A DNA stretch of 64,000 bases from Linnemannia elongata (GCA_036320915.1 JAXBDG010000014.1:496001-560000); one strand, 5' to 3'. Positions 10,842 through 22,311 are shown, counted from the stretch's first letter. Numbers and translations: made by a program. Notes: generated from the letters alone by a model not told the origin.

Positions 10842-13800
10842 ATGGTTTCGACCTCCAGCGCTCAACTCGCACCCGAGAACGTCCTACAGCTCGTCGAGAT
10901 GTTGCAGCCTATCGCTCGTACGACTGAGGACCCTGTCCAACGTCTCAACCTATGCAATCAAATCGACAATGTTTTCGCTTGTATGCAGCCTGCGCCAGCA
11001 GTCATGACGGATGGTGAACACGCACTGCGATCGAGAGTTGAACTCGCCTTCCAGGCGCAGGGTGCTATCCGGGGAGACTTGGTGGAGAGGTGCGACGACC
11101 GTGTCGAGGCAGGCGTAGAGGGCGTGATGTCCCAACCGTCGTCTTCCCCGTCGGCCCCGCAACTATCATCATTGGAGGCTACTTTGGACGCCCTCAGGTC
11201 GAAAAGGCTTGCTGAATACACGCGGGTCCTTTATATCTCACCTATGGCCAAACCCAACCTTGATTCCCGCGATGATGACACCTTCTCCCTTGCTGAAAAG
11301 GTTCTGGGGTTCTTGTCGAGCGAACAACAAGTCATGCTGATTCTTGGTGATTCAGGATCAGGGAAGTCGACTTTCAACCGATATTTGGAGCATGAGCTTT
11401 GGAAGAACTATGCAGCTGGAGGTCTCATTCCCCTCTTCATCAATTTACCTGCACTGGAACAACCGGTGACGGAGCTGGTAGCTGAGTCACTGCTGATGTT
11501 CGATTTCTCGCACGAACAAATCCATGAGATCAAGCTTCACCGGCAGCTTGTTCTCATCTGTGACGGTTACGACGAGAGCCAACTGAAAGTCAACTTGCAC
11601 ACTACTAACTCGTTCAGTCAGCCTGATCAGTGGAACGTCAAGATGGTGATCACCTGCCGCACCCAGTATCTCGGCCATGATTACCGCAGCCGCTTTGTGC
11701 CTCAAGGGGGTGGCCACTATGACCTTCCAGCTCCCGACCTCTTTGAGGAAGCTGTCATAGTCCCTTTCTCCAAGGATCAGGTTGAGATCTATGTCGAGCA
11801 GTATGTCACCCTCGAGCCGCGGACCTGGACCACCAAGGACTATATGGCCATGTTGACTACAATCCCCAACCTCATGGACCTAGTCAAGAACCCGTTCCTA
11901 CTCTCACTAGCAATAGAGGCACTCCCTAAGGTCGTTGAGGGCAGGCAGGATCTATCGACTATCAGGATCACCCGTGCCCAGCTTTACGACACATTTGTGG
12001 AGCACTGGAGCAATGTCAATAAGCGACGACTTCAGGGAAACACGTTGTCAATGACAGATCGCATTGTATTCGACGAACTTATGGACATGGGATTTGTTTC
12101 TAGGAGCATTGACTATTCCACGAAGCTGGCGTCGGCGATCTTTGAGCACCAGGATGGAAACCCGGTGGTCCAGTATACGCACCTCAAGGACAGGAAATCG
12201 TGGAAGGCCGAGTTTTTTGGTCCGGACCCTAAGGTCCGAATGCTGCGAGAATCAAGTCCTCTTAACCGCACCGGCCGCCAGTTTCGATTCCTTCATCGAT
12301 CAATGCTTGAGTATTTTCTTTCTCGCGCCGTCTTCGATTCCAGCAGCCATGATGACAACGATGAATTTTCTCCGCAACCTGTTCCAGTCTCCTCTAACTC
12401 CCAACTTCACGACGTTGAAGGCCCGTTGTTCAAGCGAAATCTCCTCTCCGAGCCATCTGTCATTCAGTTCCTGTGCGAGCGTGTCAACCAACATCCTGCT
12501 TTCGAGAAGCGACTCCTAGCCGTCATCGAGCAGTCCAAGGTCGATGTCGTTACCGCCGTTGCAGCTACTAACGCCATTACAATTCTGGTCAGAGCTGGTG
12601 TCTCGTTCAATGGAGTCGACCTCCGAGGCGTCCGTATCCCAGGAGCCGATTTGTCTGACGGAGAGTTCGATTCTGTCCAGTTTCAGGGAGCCGATTTGAC
12701 AGCCGTCAACCTCACCAAAAGCTGGATACGACAGGTGGATTTCAGCAACGCGGTCATGTCCGGAGTACATTTTGGAGAGTGGCCGTTTCTCAGTGTCGAT
12801 AAGGAACCAACAGCCTGCGCCTACTCGAACGACGGAAATACCCTTGCTGTTGGACTGACTTCCGGTAAGATCGACGTTTATGAGACCACAACTTGGACAA
12901 GAACCCGAACCCTCTCTGGCCATTTCAAGGCTATAACAGAGCTTTCGTACTATCCGACCGGCCACCAACTTTTCTCGGCAAGCAGGGATGGCATGTTGAA
13001 AGTTTGGAACCTAAAGTCTGGCTTGTCTGAGCAAACCCTTGGCGGACAGGGGAGTGTCGTTTCAAGCATAGCGATTTCTCCTGATGGTCAGCAGCTGGCA
13101 ACGGGTGGTGCTGACAAATTAGTTACACTGCGGTTCTCTGACAACTTATCACCGAGTCTCTGCCTTGCAGGACACATTGATGCGGTAACATGTCTGGCTT
13201 ATTCACCTGACGGCTCCATGTTGGCTTCAGGCAGTGGCGACAAAACAGTTCGACTTTGGGACCCCAGCAGCGGTAACAATACGTTCATCCTGAAAGGTCA
13301 TACCGAGAGTATTTCGAGCATTGCCTATGCGCCAAATGGACGACATTTTGTTTCTGGCAGCAATGACACCACCGTTCGTGTATGGGACGTGTCAACAGAG
13401 AACTCACTCACCATGCTTACCAACCACATCGACAGCATTTCCAGCATTGTCTACGCGCCAAATGGACGGCATTTTGTTTCCGGCAGCAATGACACCATCG
13501 TGCGTGTATGGGACGTGTCAACTGAATACTCACTCGCCATGCTTACCGACCACACCGACCGCGTCTCATCTGTCGTCTATTCTCCAGACGGCCAATTCAT
13601 TGTTTCTGCCAGCTGGGACAAGACAGTGCGCATTTGGCATTGGCTTTCGCCCTCCGATCAAGTATCTGTCCTCCGAGGTGCAACTAAGATCATCACTGGC
13701 CTCTCCGTCTCCCCCGCTGGTCTTGCTCAAGTCGCCGCATGCTGCAGCGACAAAACCATTCGTTTGTGGGACGCCAATTCAAATTTTTCCGGTACTTTGG

Positions 13801-14879
13801 CGAGTGGATCAATTACTGAGTCGAACGGACACATCGGAGGAGTTTCAGCAATAGCCGTCTCGTGTGACGGGCAGCAGCTCGCTACTGGTGGCTATGACAC
13901 GACTATACGGACATACGACCCTGCTACAGGACACTCCCTTGGTTCTCCTCTTCGCGCTCACAAACGATCGGTCGCCGCGGTTGCTTTCTCTCCGACTGCT
14001 CAGGTCCTAGTCTCTGCCAGTTGGGATCATACCATTCATCTTTGGGACACTGAGCGGCGCGAGCTGAGCAAAGTCGTCCATGGTCATCTGGCCAGCGTTA
14101 CCAGCCTGGCCTTTCTCCCCTCTGGACATCTCATCTCGGGAAGCGCTGATTGGACCATTCGTCTTTGGAACTTGAGGTTGGACTCTCAAGGGCCCGTTCG
14201 TATTTTCAAGGGTCATACTCAAGGCGTTCGGAGCGTGGCGTGTTCGCCCGATGGATCTCGGATCGCATCTGCCAGCGAGGACAAGACCGTGCGACTCTGG
14301 ACCTTGGCTGTTCATTCGGAGGAGAGGGAAGTCGTCTTCAAGGGCCATAGCGATGTCGTGGCATGCGTGACGTTTTCACCCGATGGATGCCAAATCGCAT
14401 CCGCCAGCGAGGACAAGAGTATTCGACTTTGGAACATAGAGAGACGTGGATCGGAGCCAACGGTTCTTCTCTGCCATGAGGCAGGAGTTCAGTGCGTAGC
14501 GTATTCTACTTGCGGCCAGTACCTCGCATCAGGAAGCGACGACAACTCGTTCATCGTCTGGAGTATGTCGTCAGGCAGTGTACTGAAGGTTATCGCAGAC
14601 GTTTTTGGAGGCATCTCCAGCATAGTCTGGAAGCAGAGCGGGCTGGAGCTGATTGTGGGTTGTCAGGATAGCTCTGTTCGTGCCTGGAGGATGTTAGTTG
14701 AGGAGGATAGGGCTGAAGTCCGGTTGGAGTGGGGCACAAGGTTAGGATACCTTGTTGCAACTGACGCCTGTATAGGTGAAGCATTGAAGCTAGGTGGTGT
14801 TGAGTTTGAACTGTTGAAGCAGCGGGGTGCTGTTGGAGAAATGTCGAGAGAGGACAACGAGAATGAGATGGAAGAGTAA
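10842..14879 (+). CDS. NACHT-pentapeptide-WD40 protein (NLR-like, 15 WD repeats)
   Basis: A STAND-class NTPase of the fungal NLR-like type, about 1345 aa from the ATG at 10842. That start is chosen because the frame upstream lies in a probable 5'-UTR intron. Order: a short N-terminal region (1-160) with no recognised effector domain; a NACHT ATPase with P-loop GDSGSGKST at 169-177, Walker B LVLICDGYDE and sensor-like VITCRTQYL; helical linker with FLHRSMLEYF; pentapeptide-type repeats at about 587-645 (GADLSDG, GADLTAV, VDFSNAV); then 15 WD40 units to near the C-terminus, most with GH and WD/LW signatures. Such proteins act as ATP-driven oligomerising switches, with the repeats sensing a ligand. 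In other fungi they control allorecognition and cell death; that role is inference here. Units 5 and 6 are nearly identical at DNA level. The neighbour downstream shares the NACHT core but lacks the repeats. Confidence 0.93.
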   Translation: MVSTSSAQLAPENVLQLVEMLQPIARTTEDPVQRLNLCNQIDNVFACMQPAPAVMTDGEHALRSRVELAFQAQGAIRGDLVERCDDRVEAGVEGVMSQPSSSPSAPQLSSLEATLDALRSKRLAEYTRVLYISPMAKPNLDSRDDDTFSLAEKVLGFLSSEQQVMLILGDSGSGKSTFNRYLEHELWKNYAAGGLIPLFINLPALEQPVTELVAESLLMFDFSHEQIHEIKLHRQLVLICDGYDESQLKVNLHTTNSFSQPDQWNVKMVITCRTQYLGHDYRSRFVPQGGGHYDLPAPDLFEEAVIVPFSKDQVEIYVEQYVTLEPRTWTTKDYMAMLTTIPNLMDLVKNPFLLSLAIEALPKVVEGRQDLSTIRITRAQLYDTFVEHWSNVNKRRLQGNTLSMTDRIVFDELMDMGFVSRSIDYSTKLASAIFEHQDGNPVVQYTHLKDRKSWKAEFFGPDPKVRMLRESSPLNRTGRQFRFLHRSMLEYFLSRAVFDSSSHDDNDEFSPQPVPVSSNSQLHDVEGPLFKRNLLSEPSVIQFLCERVNQHPAFEKRLLAVIEQSKVDVVTAVAATNAITILVRAGVSFNGVDLRGVRIPGADLSDGEFDSVQFQGADLTAVNLTKSWIRQVDFSNAVMSGVHFGEWPFLSVDKEPTACAYSNDGNTLAVGLTSGKIDVYETTTWTRTRTLSGHFKAITELSYYPTGHQLFSASRDGMLKVWNLKSGLSEQTLGGQGSVVSSIAISPDGQQLATGGADKLVTLRFSDNLSPSLCLAGHIDAVTCLAYSPDGSMLASGSGDKTVRLWDPSSGNNTFILKGHTESISSIAYAPNGRHFVSGSNDTTVRVWDVSTENSLTMLTNHIDSISSIVYAPNGRHFVSGSNDTIVRVWDVSTEYSLAMLTDHTDRVSSVVYSPDGQFIVSASWDKTVRIWHWLSPSDQVSVLRGATKIITGLSVSPAGLAQVAACCSDKTIRLWDANSNFSGTLASGSITESNGHIGGVSAIAVSCDGQQLATGGYDTTIRTYDPATGHSLGSPLRAHKRSVAAVAFSPTAQVLVSASWDHTIHLWDTERRELSKVVHGHLASVTSLAFLPSGHLISGSADWTIRLWNLRLDSQGPVRIFKGHTQGVRSVACSPDGSRIASASEDKTVRLWTLAVHSEEREVVFKGHSDVVACVTFSPDGCQIASASEDKSIRLWNIERRGSEPTVLLCHEAGVQCVAYSTCGQYLASGSDDNSFIVWSMSSGSVLKVIADVFGGISSIVWKQSGLELIVGCQDSSVRAWRMLVEEDRAEVRLEWGTRLGYLVATDACIGEALKLGGVEFELLKQRGAVGEMSREDNENEMEE
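13293..13544 (+). repeat. Two near-identical adjacent WD40 units (126 nt each)
   Basis: 13293-13418 and 13419-13544 encode WD40 units that share SSI(A/V)YAPNGRHFVSGSNDT and VRVWDVSTE; the DNA differs at only a minority of positions. Other WD units in the gene are much more divergent, so this pair looks like a recent internal duplication or gene-conversion product. Confidence 0.88.
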
Positions 14880-15800
14880 ATACATTTTTTGCGATTGAAT
14901 ACAAAAATACAAGCATACTTTTTAAAGCCCAGGAAGGTTTAAGAGAAGCAGTGTGAATGGCGAGCGAACAACGCTGTTTGTCAACGAACAAGGGGTGACA
15001 TGCTTCTTTGTTTACATCCAAACCAAAGATGTGAGGAGAGTCTAGACTTTTTAAAAATGGCTCAGGAGTGGCGAGGATGGCGCAAAGCTTGGAAAAGGGC
15101 AACGAAGGAACAAACGGAAAAGAAAGAGAGCAATAACGCCCACGTCCTCTCGTTCATTTTTTCTTTCCTTCATCCTTTTCGCCGTCATCACTCTTGTTGA
15201 CATCATCCTTCCTTTCCTCACCTCTTTCCCTCATTCACACATTCACCACTCACCTTTCGACCTATCGACATCGCTGAAACCCACTGCCCTGAATCATTTT
15301 CTTGTCTTTTAGCCCGTGAAATCACTCCTCCACTCTTCATCCGCAGTCTCAGCAGCTGTGCTAAAGCCACAGCAAGGTACTCTTCTCTCATACGTTTCGA
15401 AGCATCGTCACAAAGAAAAGAAAGAAAAACTAACCCCCTGTATGGTCCAAGTAAACATACAGCCGTATCTTTTTTGGTGTCGAGTATACAAGTGTTCAAA
15501 ACGCCCTCGCGTCCACCCGGCCTCCTAACCTCCGACGCCTCTGTCCTCGAGTCACCACTACAACTCTAACAAGTTCACGGTACTTCTCAAGGTAAACACT
15601 TGCTGGATGTCCAGTCGTCCTACCAGATATGTGATTGATTAATGTTTATATGCTCAGCCAGAGAAGCTAGAAAACGGATAAACTTATCAGTGATCATTTA
15701 GTCAAATATAACCGCGATCTGATTATTTGTAGTTGCTGCCATTCAAGTGCGAAGTAGCTCACCACAGTATTAATTTGGTCCGCTGTGTATAGCTTCGGAT
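14880..15800. other. Intergenic between the two NACHT genes, with a probable 5'-UTR intron
   Basis: No coding frame is supported. It should hold the 3' UTR of the first gene and the promoter of the second. TTCTCAAG|GTAAAC at 15592 and GTGTATAG ending at 15792 could bound a 201-nt leader intron, parallel to the one in the upstream paralogue. An alternative acceptor lies near 15732. Confidence 0.5.
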
Positions 15801-18800
15801 ATGTCTTCACTGCTTCCTAAGGACTCGTCTTCGCGACCTGCATCTGCTCAGCTGGAATCAAGGCAGTACTTGCACCCTTCGACAAATAAACACCATTCAA
15901 GCGTGAATAACGTCCAGACTGAAAAAAAGTCTGAGGGCGACGCCAGGTCGTTCTCCTCTTCTGGTTCAACAAAATCGATATCAAGTCGTCTCAGGAAGAG
16001 GGTGTCGCGCGTTTTCCAAGTTGGATCGAAAGAACAGAAATCCGAGACCACACCGCCCACCACAGCCGCGTATGTACCGACACCATCTACCACAACAGCT
16101 ACTTCACGAAACGTTACAGCAGCCTCCATTCTGGCTATCTCGAGAGATCTCACTTTAGGGGTCATTGCTTCGCCTAACGATCCTGTACACCAAGTCAAAA
16201 TCGCGACTACTGAGGGCGAACCCACCCATATAACATTAGATTCACGCCCCGCTTCTCTTTCCAGTTTGTCTAACAATGGCAAATCGTCGTCAGATCATAC
16301 CACCACCACTGCAGCTGGCACAACCAACTCCACAACCAATACCCCAGTTGCCCAATCGTCTCCAAATAAGCGTCCTTCAGTAGCTCCACTCCGCATCGAC
16401 ATCTTCCCCAAGAACATTGAAGTGCCGTCGCCCAAGGTCTCTCTGCCAAGGATCCGAGGTCGAGTTGAATCAACTCCCCAGCTTGCCTTCCTAATTAGCC
16501 TGTTACGCGAGGATCCTTTACTCCATGCTTCCAGCGAGGATAATGATGGCACAGCTTCTGCTTCCCACGATATCCTCATCGACGCTGCCTATCGCGACTG
16601 GGTCAAGACGCAGCATCCAACGGAAAATGACTGCATATTAACGATGCCGTCAAAGTTAGTGGCAGAGTTCATTGCCGATCCCAGCAAGAATTCGACAGTC
16701 ATTAAGGAGATAGTTCTTCTCGGGCCAGTTCTGGAGCGGGAGGATTATCGCAAACTTCTCGAATGCTTTATCAAGAAGTTTGACTCTCGTATTTTTGACC
16801 TCGTGTTGCTACAAGGTCTGGTCCATCTTGTTCAGTCGGCCTCTCCTGGGTTCCTTAACTCCGATGACTTGGTCAACATCCTCACCCCTATTAGCACTCG
16901 CCTGCAGGGTGTTCATCAGCAGTCCTTGGCGTATATCTACCATCTTACGCTGGCAGTGTCAAGAATCCTAGATGTCATGGCGAAGAACAAGGTCAAGGAC
17001 TTGGACCGCGTGAACATTCACGAGCCGCTCTCTGTGTTCTTGCGTGCAATGAGGGACAGCGCGGACCCTTACCTCATGTACCAAGCCTGCTATGCTTTTC
17101 AGGCTCTGCAGTCTGTGCCTGATGACGAGACAGCTCTGGAGGCCTTTCTGCGACAATCGGCAAGACTAATGGACTGCTTAATCGGGATATCAGGCTTAGT
17201 CCAACTCAACTTTGGAGGATTTCTGGATGGGGTCAAGGAGGGTCAGAAGGTGATTGAGGAAACGGCCAGTACGGTCAAGTCGGCGTTTGAGGGAGTCCTT
17301 TCGCTGTTTGAGAGCGGGAGAGGGGCAGTCGACAGCGTCAGGGAGGGTCTTGGATCTAGACACAAGCGTCTGTGGTATTTGACGGTTCGCGGAGCTACAG
17401 CACTTGTTCGAGATGGTCGACTCGCGGAGCTGAACAAGTTGATCTTTGAGGCGCCTTGCCGTGGGGATCCTTTATTCCAGATGGGTATTTGCCAGCTGCT
17501 TGGAGAGATTGCGGATGATGAGACCTGGGATGTTGTTACCCGCAAGCAAGCCGTCGACTTCATCGGAGTGCTCTATCGGGACGATCGAGGCTGGGGTCGA
17601 GACGAGAGCGTCAAGCAGTGGATGTGGACTATTCTCTGTCGAATCTCCGGTGTTCAGGACCAAGCAGTCAAGGTTCACGCGTCCATTTTGGTGGACAACT
17701 TCAGAGTGGACGAGTACGTTGAATTGTCGAGCGAGTCTCCCTTATGGTCCCGACTTGCTCCGCCCAAATATTACGAGCTTCTTCGCCGAGTTCAAAATAT
17801 CCCCGTGGTTGAGCCTGCCTTGCTCCGAGTGGCAGAAGCACAGCTGAAGGGCCTTTCGAATTACCAACTCTACGTATATATACCGCCACAGGCCAAGGTC
17901 AGTGTTGACGCTGCGGATAGCGATCATTCTCCATTGATGGAAGTTGCCATGGCCTTCTTGAAGAGTGAGCGGGAAGTCTTGTTGATAAGGGGAGTTTCGG
18001 GTGCTGGCAAGACAACCTTCAACCACCAGCTGGCAAATGATCTGTGGGCGGAATACATAAAGAGACCTGGAGGACGTATTCCGCTTTTCATCAACCTTCC
18101 TGAACTCAAGACACCAGACGAGGACATGATCACCGATAAACTCAGGTCGTTCGACCTCGACGACGCACAAATCAAGGAGCTGAAGCAAACCCGCGAGTTC
18201 ATTTTGATCTGCGACGGATACGATGAACGAAAACTCGCCGGCGTCAATCTCCACACCACAAACTTTTTCAACGCCCCTGAGCGCTGGAAGGCGAAGCTTA
18301 TTGTCAGCTGCCGGAGTCAGTATCTCCCGAAGGACTACCTCTACGACTTCCAGCCAAACCCCAGGAGACATCCCCGTCGCACTTCTGCGCAGCTCTATCA
18401 AGAGGCTGTCATTATCCCGTTCACGGAAGATCAGATCAAGGAGTACGTTGAAGAGTACGTCAAGAAGTTTGCGGATCTTCCAGATGATCAGATCCTGCTT
18501 GCGGATCGACCAAAATGGACGGCAGATGAATACATGACAAGGCTCAAGGACATCCCGAACTTGATGGACTTGGTCGGCAACCCTTTTCTCCTGTCGGTTT
18601 CGCTGCAAGTCCTGCATCTGGTTATTGGCGACACCCTGGATCTGAAGTCAATTCAAGTCACCGGCGTTCAACTGTACGACAAATTTGTTGAGAAATGGAC
18701 GGAGCGCGGTCTAAAACGTCTTCAGAGAAACCAACGCCTCCCTTCCGACCAAAGGACAGCATTAAAATTATTGGGCAACGACTACGTCAGCTTCAGTCGA

Positions 18801-19355
18801 CACGCCATTGACTACATGAAGGAACTGGCAAAATTGATATTCGAGGAGCAGGAGCAGGCAGGAAATAACCCAACCATCGAGTATTCTCAGCTTACCGAGG
18901 AGAAAACATGGAAAGTTGATTTTTTCAGCGACAACGCCAAGATTAGTGTGCTCCGGGAAGTGAGCCTCATAGTCGGAACCGGGACCCAATTTCAATTTCT
19001 TCATCGATCCATGCTCGAGTACTTTTACTCACTCGGCTTTTTCGACCCAGCAACTATGAAGACCGACCAACACGGCATCCCCAGCTATGAGGCTTTCCTT
19101 AATTCTTTCCAGTCACACAAACTGACCAAGAAGTCTATTGCTGATCAGCCTCTGGTCATTCAGTTCCTTGGCGAGCGCGCGCGGACGGATCCGGATTGGA
19201 AGCAGATCCTTCTTGTCTTGATGGATACTATGAAGACGGATGTCGAGTCGATCCAGGGAGCCAACAATGCCATCGCCATCTTGCTTGATGCTGGTATTTC
19301 TGTCAAGGGCGTTGAGTTACGCACCCTCCGACCGCAATGGTACTCATCAACATAG
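15801..19355 (+). CDS. ARM-like-repeat NACHT protein lacking C-terminal repeats (NLR-like)
   Basis: A second STAND NTPase of 1184 aa. Residues 1-220 are Ser/Thr-rich and probably disordered. About 230-690 is a helical, ARM/HEAT-like region without a catalytic signature. The NACHT core follows: P-loop GVSGAGKTT at 731-739, Walker B FILICDGYDE near 800 and sensor-like LIVSCRSQYL. The downstream linker matches the upstream paralogue closely (IPNLMDLV.NPFLLS; FLHRSMLEYFYS). The protein stops just after GVELR, exactly where the paralogue starts its pentapeptide and WD40 repeats (GVDLRG). No continuation of repeats was seen in any frame after the stop, so the short form is not a simple frameshift. 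The start ATG follows a probable leader intron. Role as partner, decoy or helper of the upstream gene is inference; it could also be a truncated copy that is still expressed. Confidence 0.9.
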   Translation: MSSLLPKDSSSRPASAQLESRQYLHPSTNKHHSSVNNVQTEKKSEGDARSFSSSGSTKSISSRLRKRVSRVFQVGSKEQKSETTPPTTAAYVPTPSTTTATSRNVTAASILAISRDLTLGVIASPNDPVHQVKIATTEGEPTHITLDSRPASLSSLSNNGKSSSDHTTTTAAGTTNSTTNTPVAQSSPNKRPSVAPLRIDIFPKNIEVPSPKVSLPRIRGRVESTPQLAFLISLLREDPLLHASSEDNDGTASASHDILIDAAYRDWVKTQHPTENDCILTMPSKLVAEFIADPSKNSTVIKEIVLLGPVLEREDYRKLLECFIKKFDSRIFDLVLLQGLVHLVQSASPGFLNSDDLVNILTPISTRLQGVHQQSLAYIYHLTLAVSRILDVMAKNKVKDLDRVNIHEPLSVFLRAMRDSADPYLMYQACYAFQALQSVPDDETALEAFLRQSARLMDCLIGISGLVQLNFGGFLDGVKEGQKVIEETASTVKSAFEGVLSLFESGRGAVDSVREGLGSRHKRLWYLTVRGATALVRDGRLAELNKLIFEAPCRGDPLFQMGICQLLGEIADDETWDVVTRKQAVDFIGVLYRDDRGWGRDESVKQWMWTILCRISGVQDQAVKVHASILVDNFRVDEYVELSSESPLWSRLAPPKYYELLRRVQNIPVVEPALLRVAEAQLKGLSNYQLYVYIPPQAKVSVDAADSDHSPLMEVAMAFLKSEREVLLIRGVSGAGKTTFNHQLANDLWAEYIKRPGGRIPLFINLPELKTPDEDMITDKLRSFDLDDAQIKELKQTREFILICDGYDERKLAGVNLHTTNFFNAPERWKAKLIVSCRSQYLPKDYLYDFQPNPRRHPRRTSAQLYQEAVIIPFTEDQIKEYVEEYVKKFADLPDDQILLADRPKWTADEYMTRLKDIPNLMDLVGNPFLLSVSLQVLHLVIGDTLDLKSIQVTGVQLYDKFVEKWTERGLKRLQRNQRLPSDQRTALKLLGNDYVSFSRHAIDYMKELAKLIFEEQEQAGNNPTIEYSQLTEEKTWKVDFFSDNAKISVLREVSLIVGTGTQFQFLHRSMLEYFYSLGFFDPATMKTDQHGIPSYEAFLNSFQSHKLTKKSIADQPLVIQFLGERARTDPDWKQILLVLMDTMKTDVESIQGANNAIAILLDAGISVKGVELRTLRPQWYSST

Positions 19356-22274
19356 TGCCCTAGACCATATACCACAACCGCAAGCAGCTATTATACTCTT
19401 CATTTTATTATCTTGACCAGCTTTTACATACCTTTTCTGCCTTGTTTTTTTTTTTTTTTTTGTGGCTCCTCACTATTTTTCCTGAATTGTTGCGGACAAA
19501 CACTAAGGTGGTTCCTACCTGAACTCTGAGCCAATCTTTCTTCCCAGTGCCTTTTGAATCTGGATCCCTCTGCACACTCTAGAGATTTTTTACCTATACA
19601 ATCAGATTTGACAGAGAAGGTACGGCGGTGGTCTCGAGCGGGCGCGGTGGTGACACTGAGCGAGGTGGTCGCCACGGAAGTGGGCATCAGGTTCTGGGAG
19701 AGGTGATGAAGACGGCCGTGTTGTTTACCTCCGTTGTGAAAGATTCCTTGAGGCATGTTATTGTTGGCGGCCGTTACTCCATGCTTGCTGGTAGAGGGGA
19801 TGCTCCTGCTCCTGTTGGCGATTAAATGGCAAAAAGGTGAAAAAAAAGGAGAGCCAAAGAAATAGCAATTGGTGAGTGGGGGACTTGCGACCCATTTAGG
19901 GTGACCCAAGGGTCACGGCATGGTTTCAAGGTATTGTTCAAGTTATATATGATTCACATGATCAAGTATACGTGCTCATTCCCGCTTATGCAGTTTTCAA
20001 AAATACGAAAATCGAAGTGCAAGAGGGCAGGTATTTTTGCCTCGCGTTTGCAGGTACAGCACCTTCAATTACGGTCTATCCCTAACCCCACCAGTATCAC
20101 ACGCTGCCATTGTGGGCCTTGCCTTAGTTTAAACAAAAAAAAATTTATTATCACATACCCGCCAAAACTATTGATCACCTTGCCATGCCAGTACATTTTG
20201 TACCAAGCGCCAAACACCAGACTAGGACCAAAGAGAAAAATTTTATCTAACAGAAGTGCTGTGCTCTCGTACAACCGGACTGTATGCACCAAAGACCGAT
20301 TCTCTTACATCCATCCACACAATGAGACTAGAAAAAAGTTGCGTCCTCTCTCTTCATTCGTCCTTGTTTCGCGCCTGGCGTTGCGTTTGTTTCTTCGAGT
20401 GTCGATGATTGGACACATCTAACGAAAGGTTCTTAGATCCAAACTTCTCAGTTCGTCACACAGTCTCTCCCCTTCTCCTGTTCATCTTGTTAGACTATAT
20501 CTAGTTTCTTGACTTGACTCCTCGTCCCCTTCCCCTTCGACCTCCTCGATTTTCTTGTTCCTCGAAGAACACTTGTTTTTTCACTCACACGACCACACCG
20601 GACAAGACTTGTCCCACCCTCCTTCACCCCTTCGATTTCATTAGACAGTCCGGTGAATTGATAAACCAAAAATGAGACCATTTCAAAATCGTATTTTTTA
20701 TGGATGTGCCTTAAAAGCCAACTCCAACATGGCATCATTTTTATGGTTCATCCTTTGTGAGGATTGAATCGCGTGAAAATAGTACGGAGAAGGGATTGTA
20801 AAGTATGGGGCACCAGAATCGACCCTTTTCATTCCTGCGATTCAAACTACAGGACACAAGCTGCGCGCTCGTTATTTTACGCGAATAAAGAGAAGCGAAA
20901 GGAATGTGTGATATGAATGTGCAATTGTAATATTTTCATTCTATTGTTCTTTCTGCCTATTTGTCTTTTGTTCTTTTATCTCCTCCTTCATTTCATGACA
21001 GATTTTCTCTTTTTTCATCCCTCACCTCTCTTTCACGTCCTATTTAACCTGGACTTATACGGTTATACCTCATTGACTATAAGCAACCAAGGTTGGAAAA
21101 CAGCAAACAACAACAACAAGAACATTCGATTGTTCCTTATTGTCGGTAAAAATCAACCACCACACTTTCATTTTGTGCTGGCTCTGTGTCACCACCAACT
21201 GTACCTTTTCTTCTCTTTTACCCCTCCTCCTTGACACGCAACACCAACTGTCCTCTGTCCTGGCCCTGACTTTGACCCACCCTTCTTTGACCCTTACAGT
21301 AAAGAAAACAAGATCCTTACGCCACACCGCTTCATTCACCCTCTCTTCCCTTCTTTCTCGACTCTTCTCACCCATACTTTCTCAGTCGGTCTAGATTTAG
21401 CTAGCACCTTTTTTTCTTTTTCTTTCTTCAAGCCCACTGTTACTTTCGTGTCCACCTGCTAAGTTGTCTAGGTGCCAGGCTCATCTATCCTTTTCATGAC
21501 TCACTTTAGGCAAGTATTGTTCTAAGGCTGGCCCTACATTTGGTCGATGTTGAGCATGTGCCCTTTGTCCCTGTATGCCTGTGTAACTCCCTTTCGTCAA
21601 AGGTGGACAATGAGCGAAGAAAAAAAGCCGTTGTCTTGGCACCCCAGCAAACAATGCCAACAAAACACAGCCCGCATACGCATGGACGCGTCATTTGTAT
21701 TCAACGACAAAAGGAATCGTTTGTTTACGCATCCTCGGAGTTGAGAAGGCACTACAAGCTCTCCTATCTATCTATCCCCACCCCTGTTTGTTTATTTCCC
21801 CCAGCCCAACGCTGCTTCCATTCGTCTTCTTCTTTCTCCTTCTATTCCACCACATGCACACACACACCGTCTTTCTCCTGAGCCTTCGACTTCGCAGTAT
21901 GCCCGGTGCATTTTGACACCTTATTAAGTGTCTTTTTACTCGCCCAAGCTTATGTACGCTGAAGAGCATAAAAACAAGCAGATCATGCCGAGGGGCAACA
22001 GAAAATGCAATGCTGCATGTACAATTGCGGTCATTGTGTAGGACAGGGAGCGTCAATAGAATCAAACACCAGCCAACGGTATGGCTAAAAACAGAACTTC
22101 GTCCTCCTTCCTCACTCACTCTCTGGATATCAGGGCTAATTAGGTGTGGTCAACGTTTTTTTTTCTTGTTGCTCTCGGCTTCGTCTTTGTTCTTTCTTCT
22201 TTGTCTTTGAAGGTCGACTCCCTATCTCATACACCCACCCCTACAAGCCCCCCATCTTCTTCAATTGACCCCCT

Positions 22275-22311
<37 letters not shown>

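Noticed and set aside
19424..19909. 161-codon minus-strand frame
   Set aside because: Ends in a Lys/Gln tail made by a poly-T tract, shows no domain and no splice context; left as part of the intergenic description.
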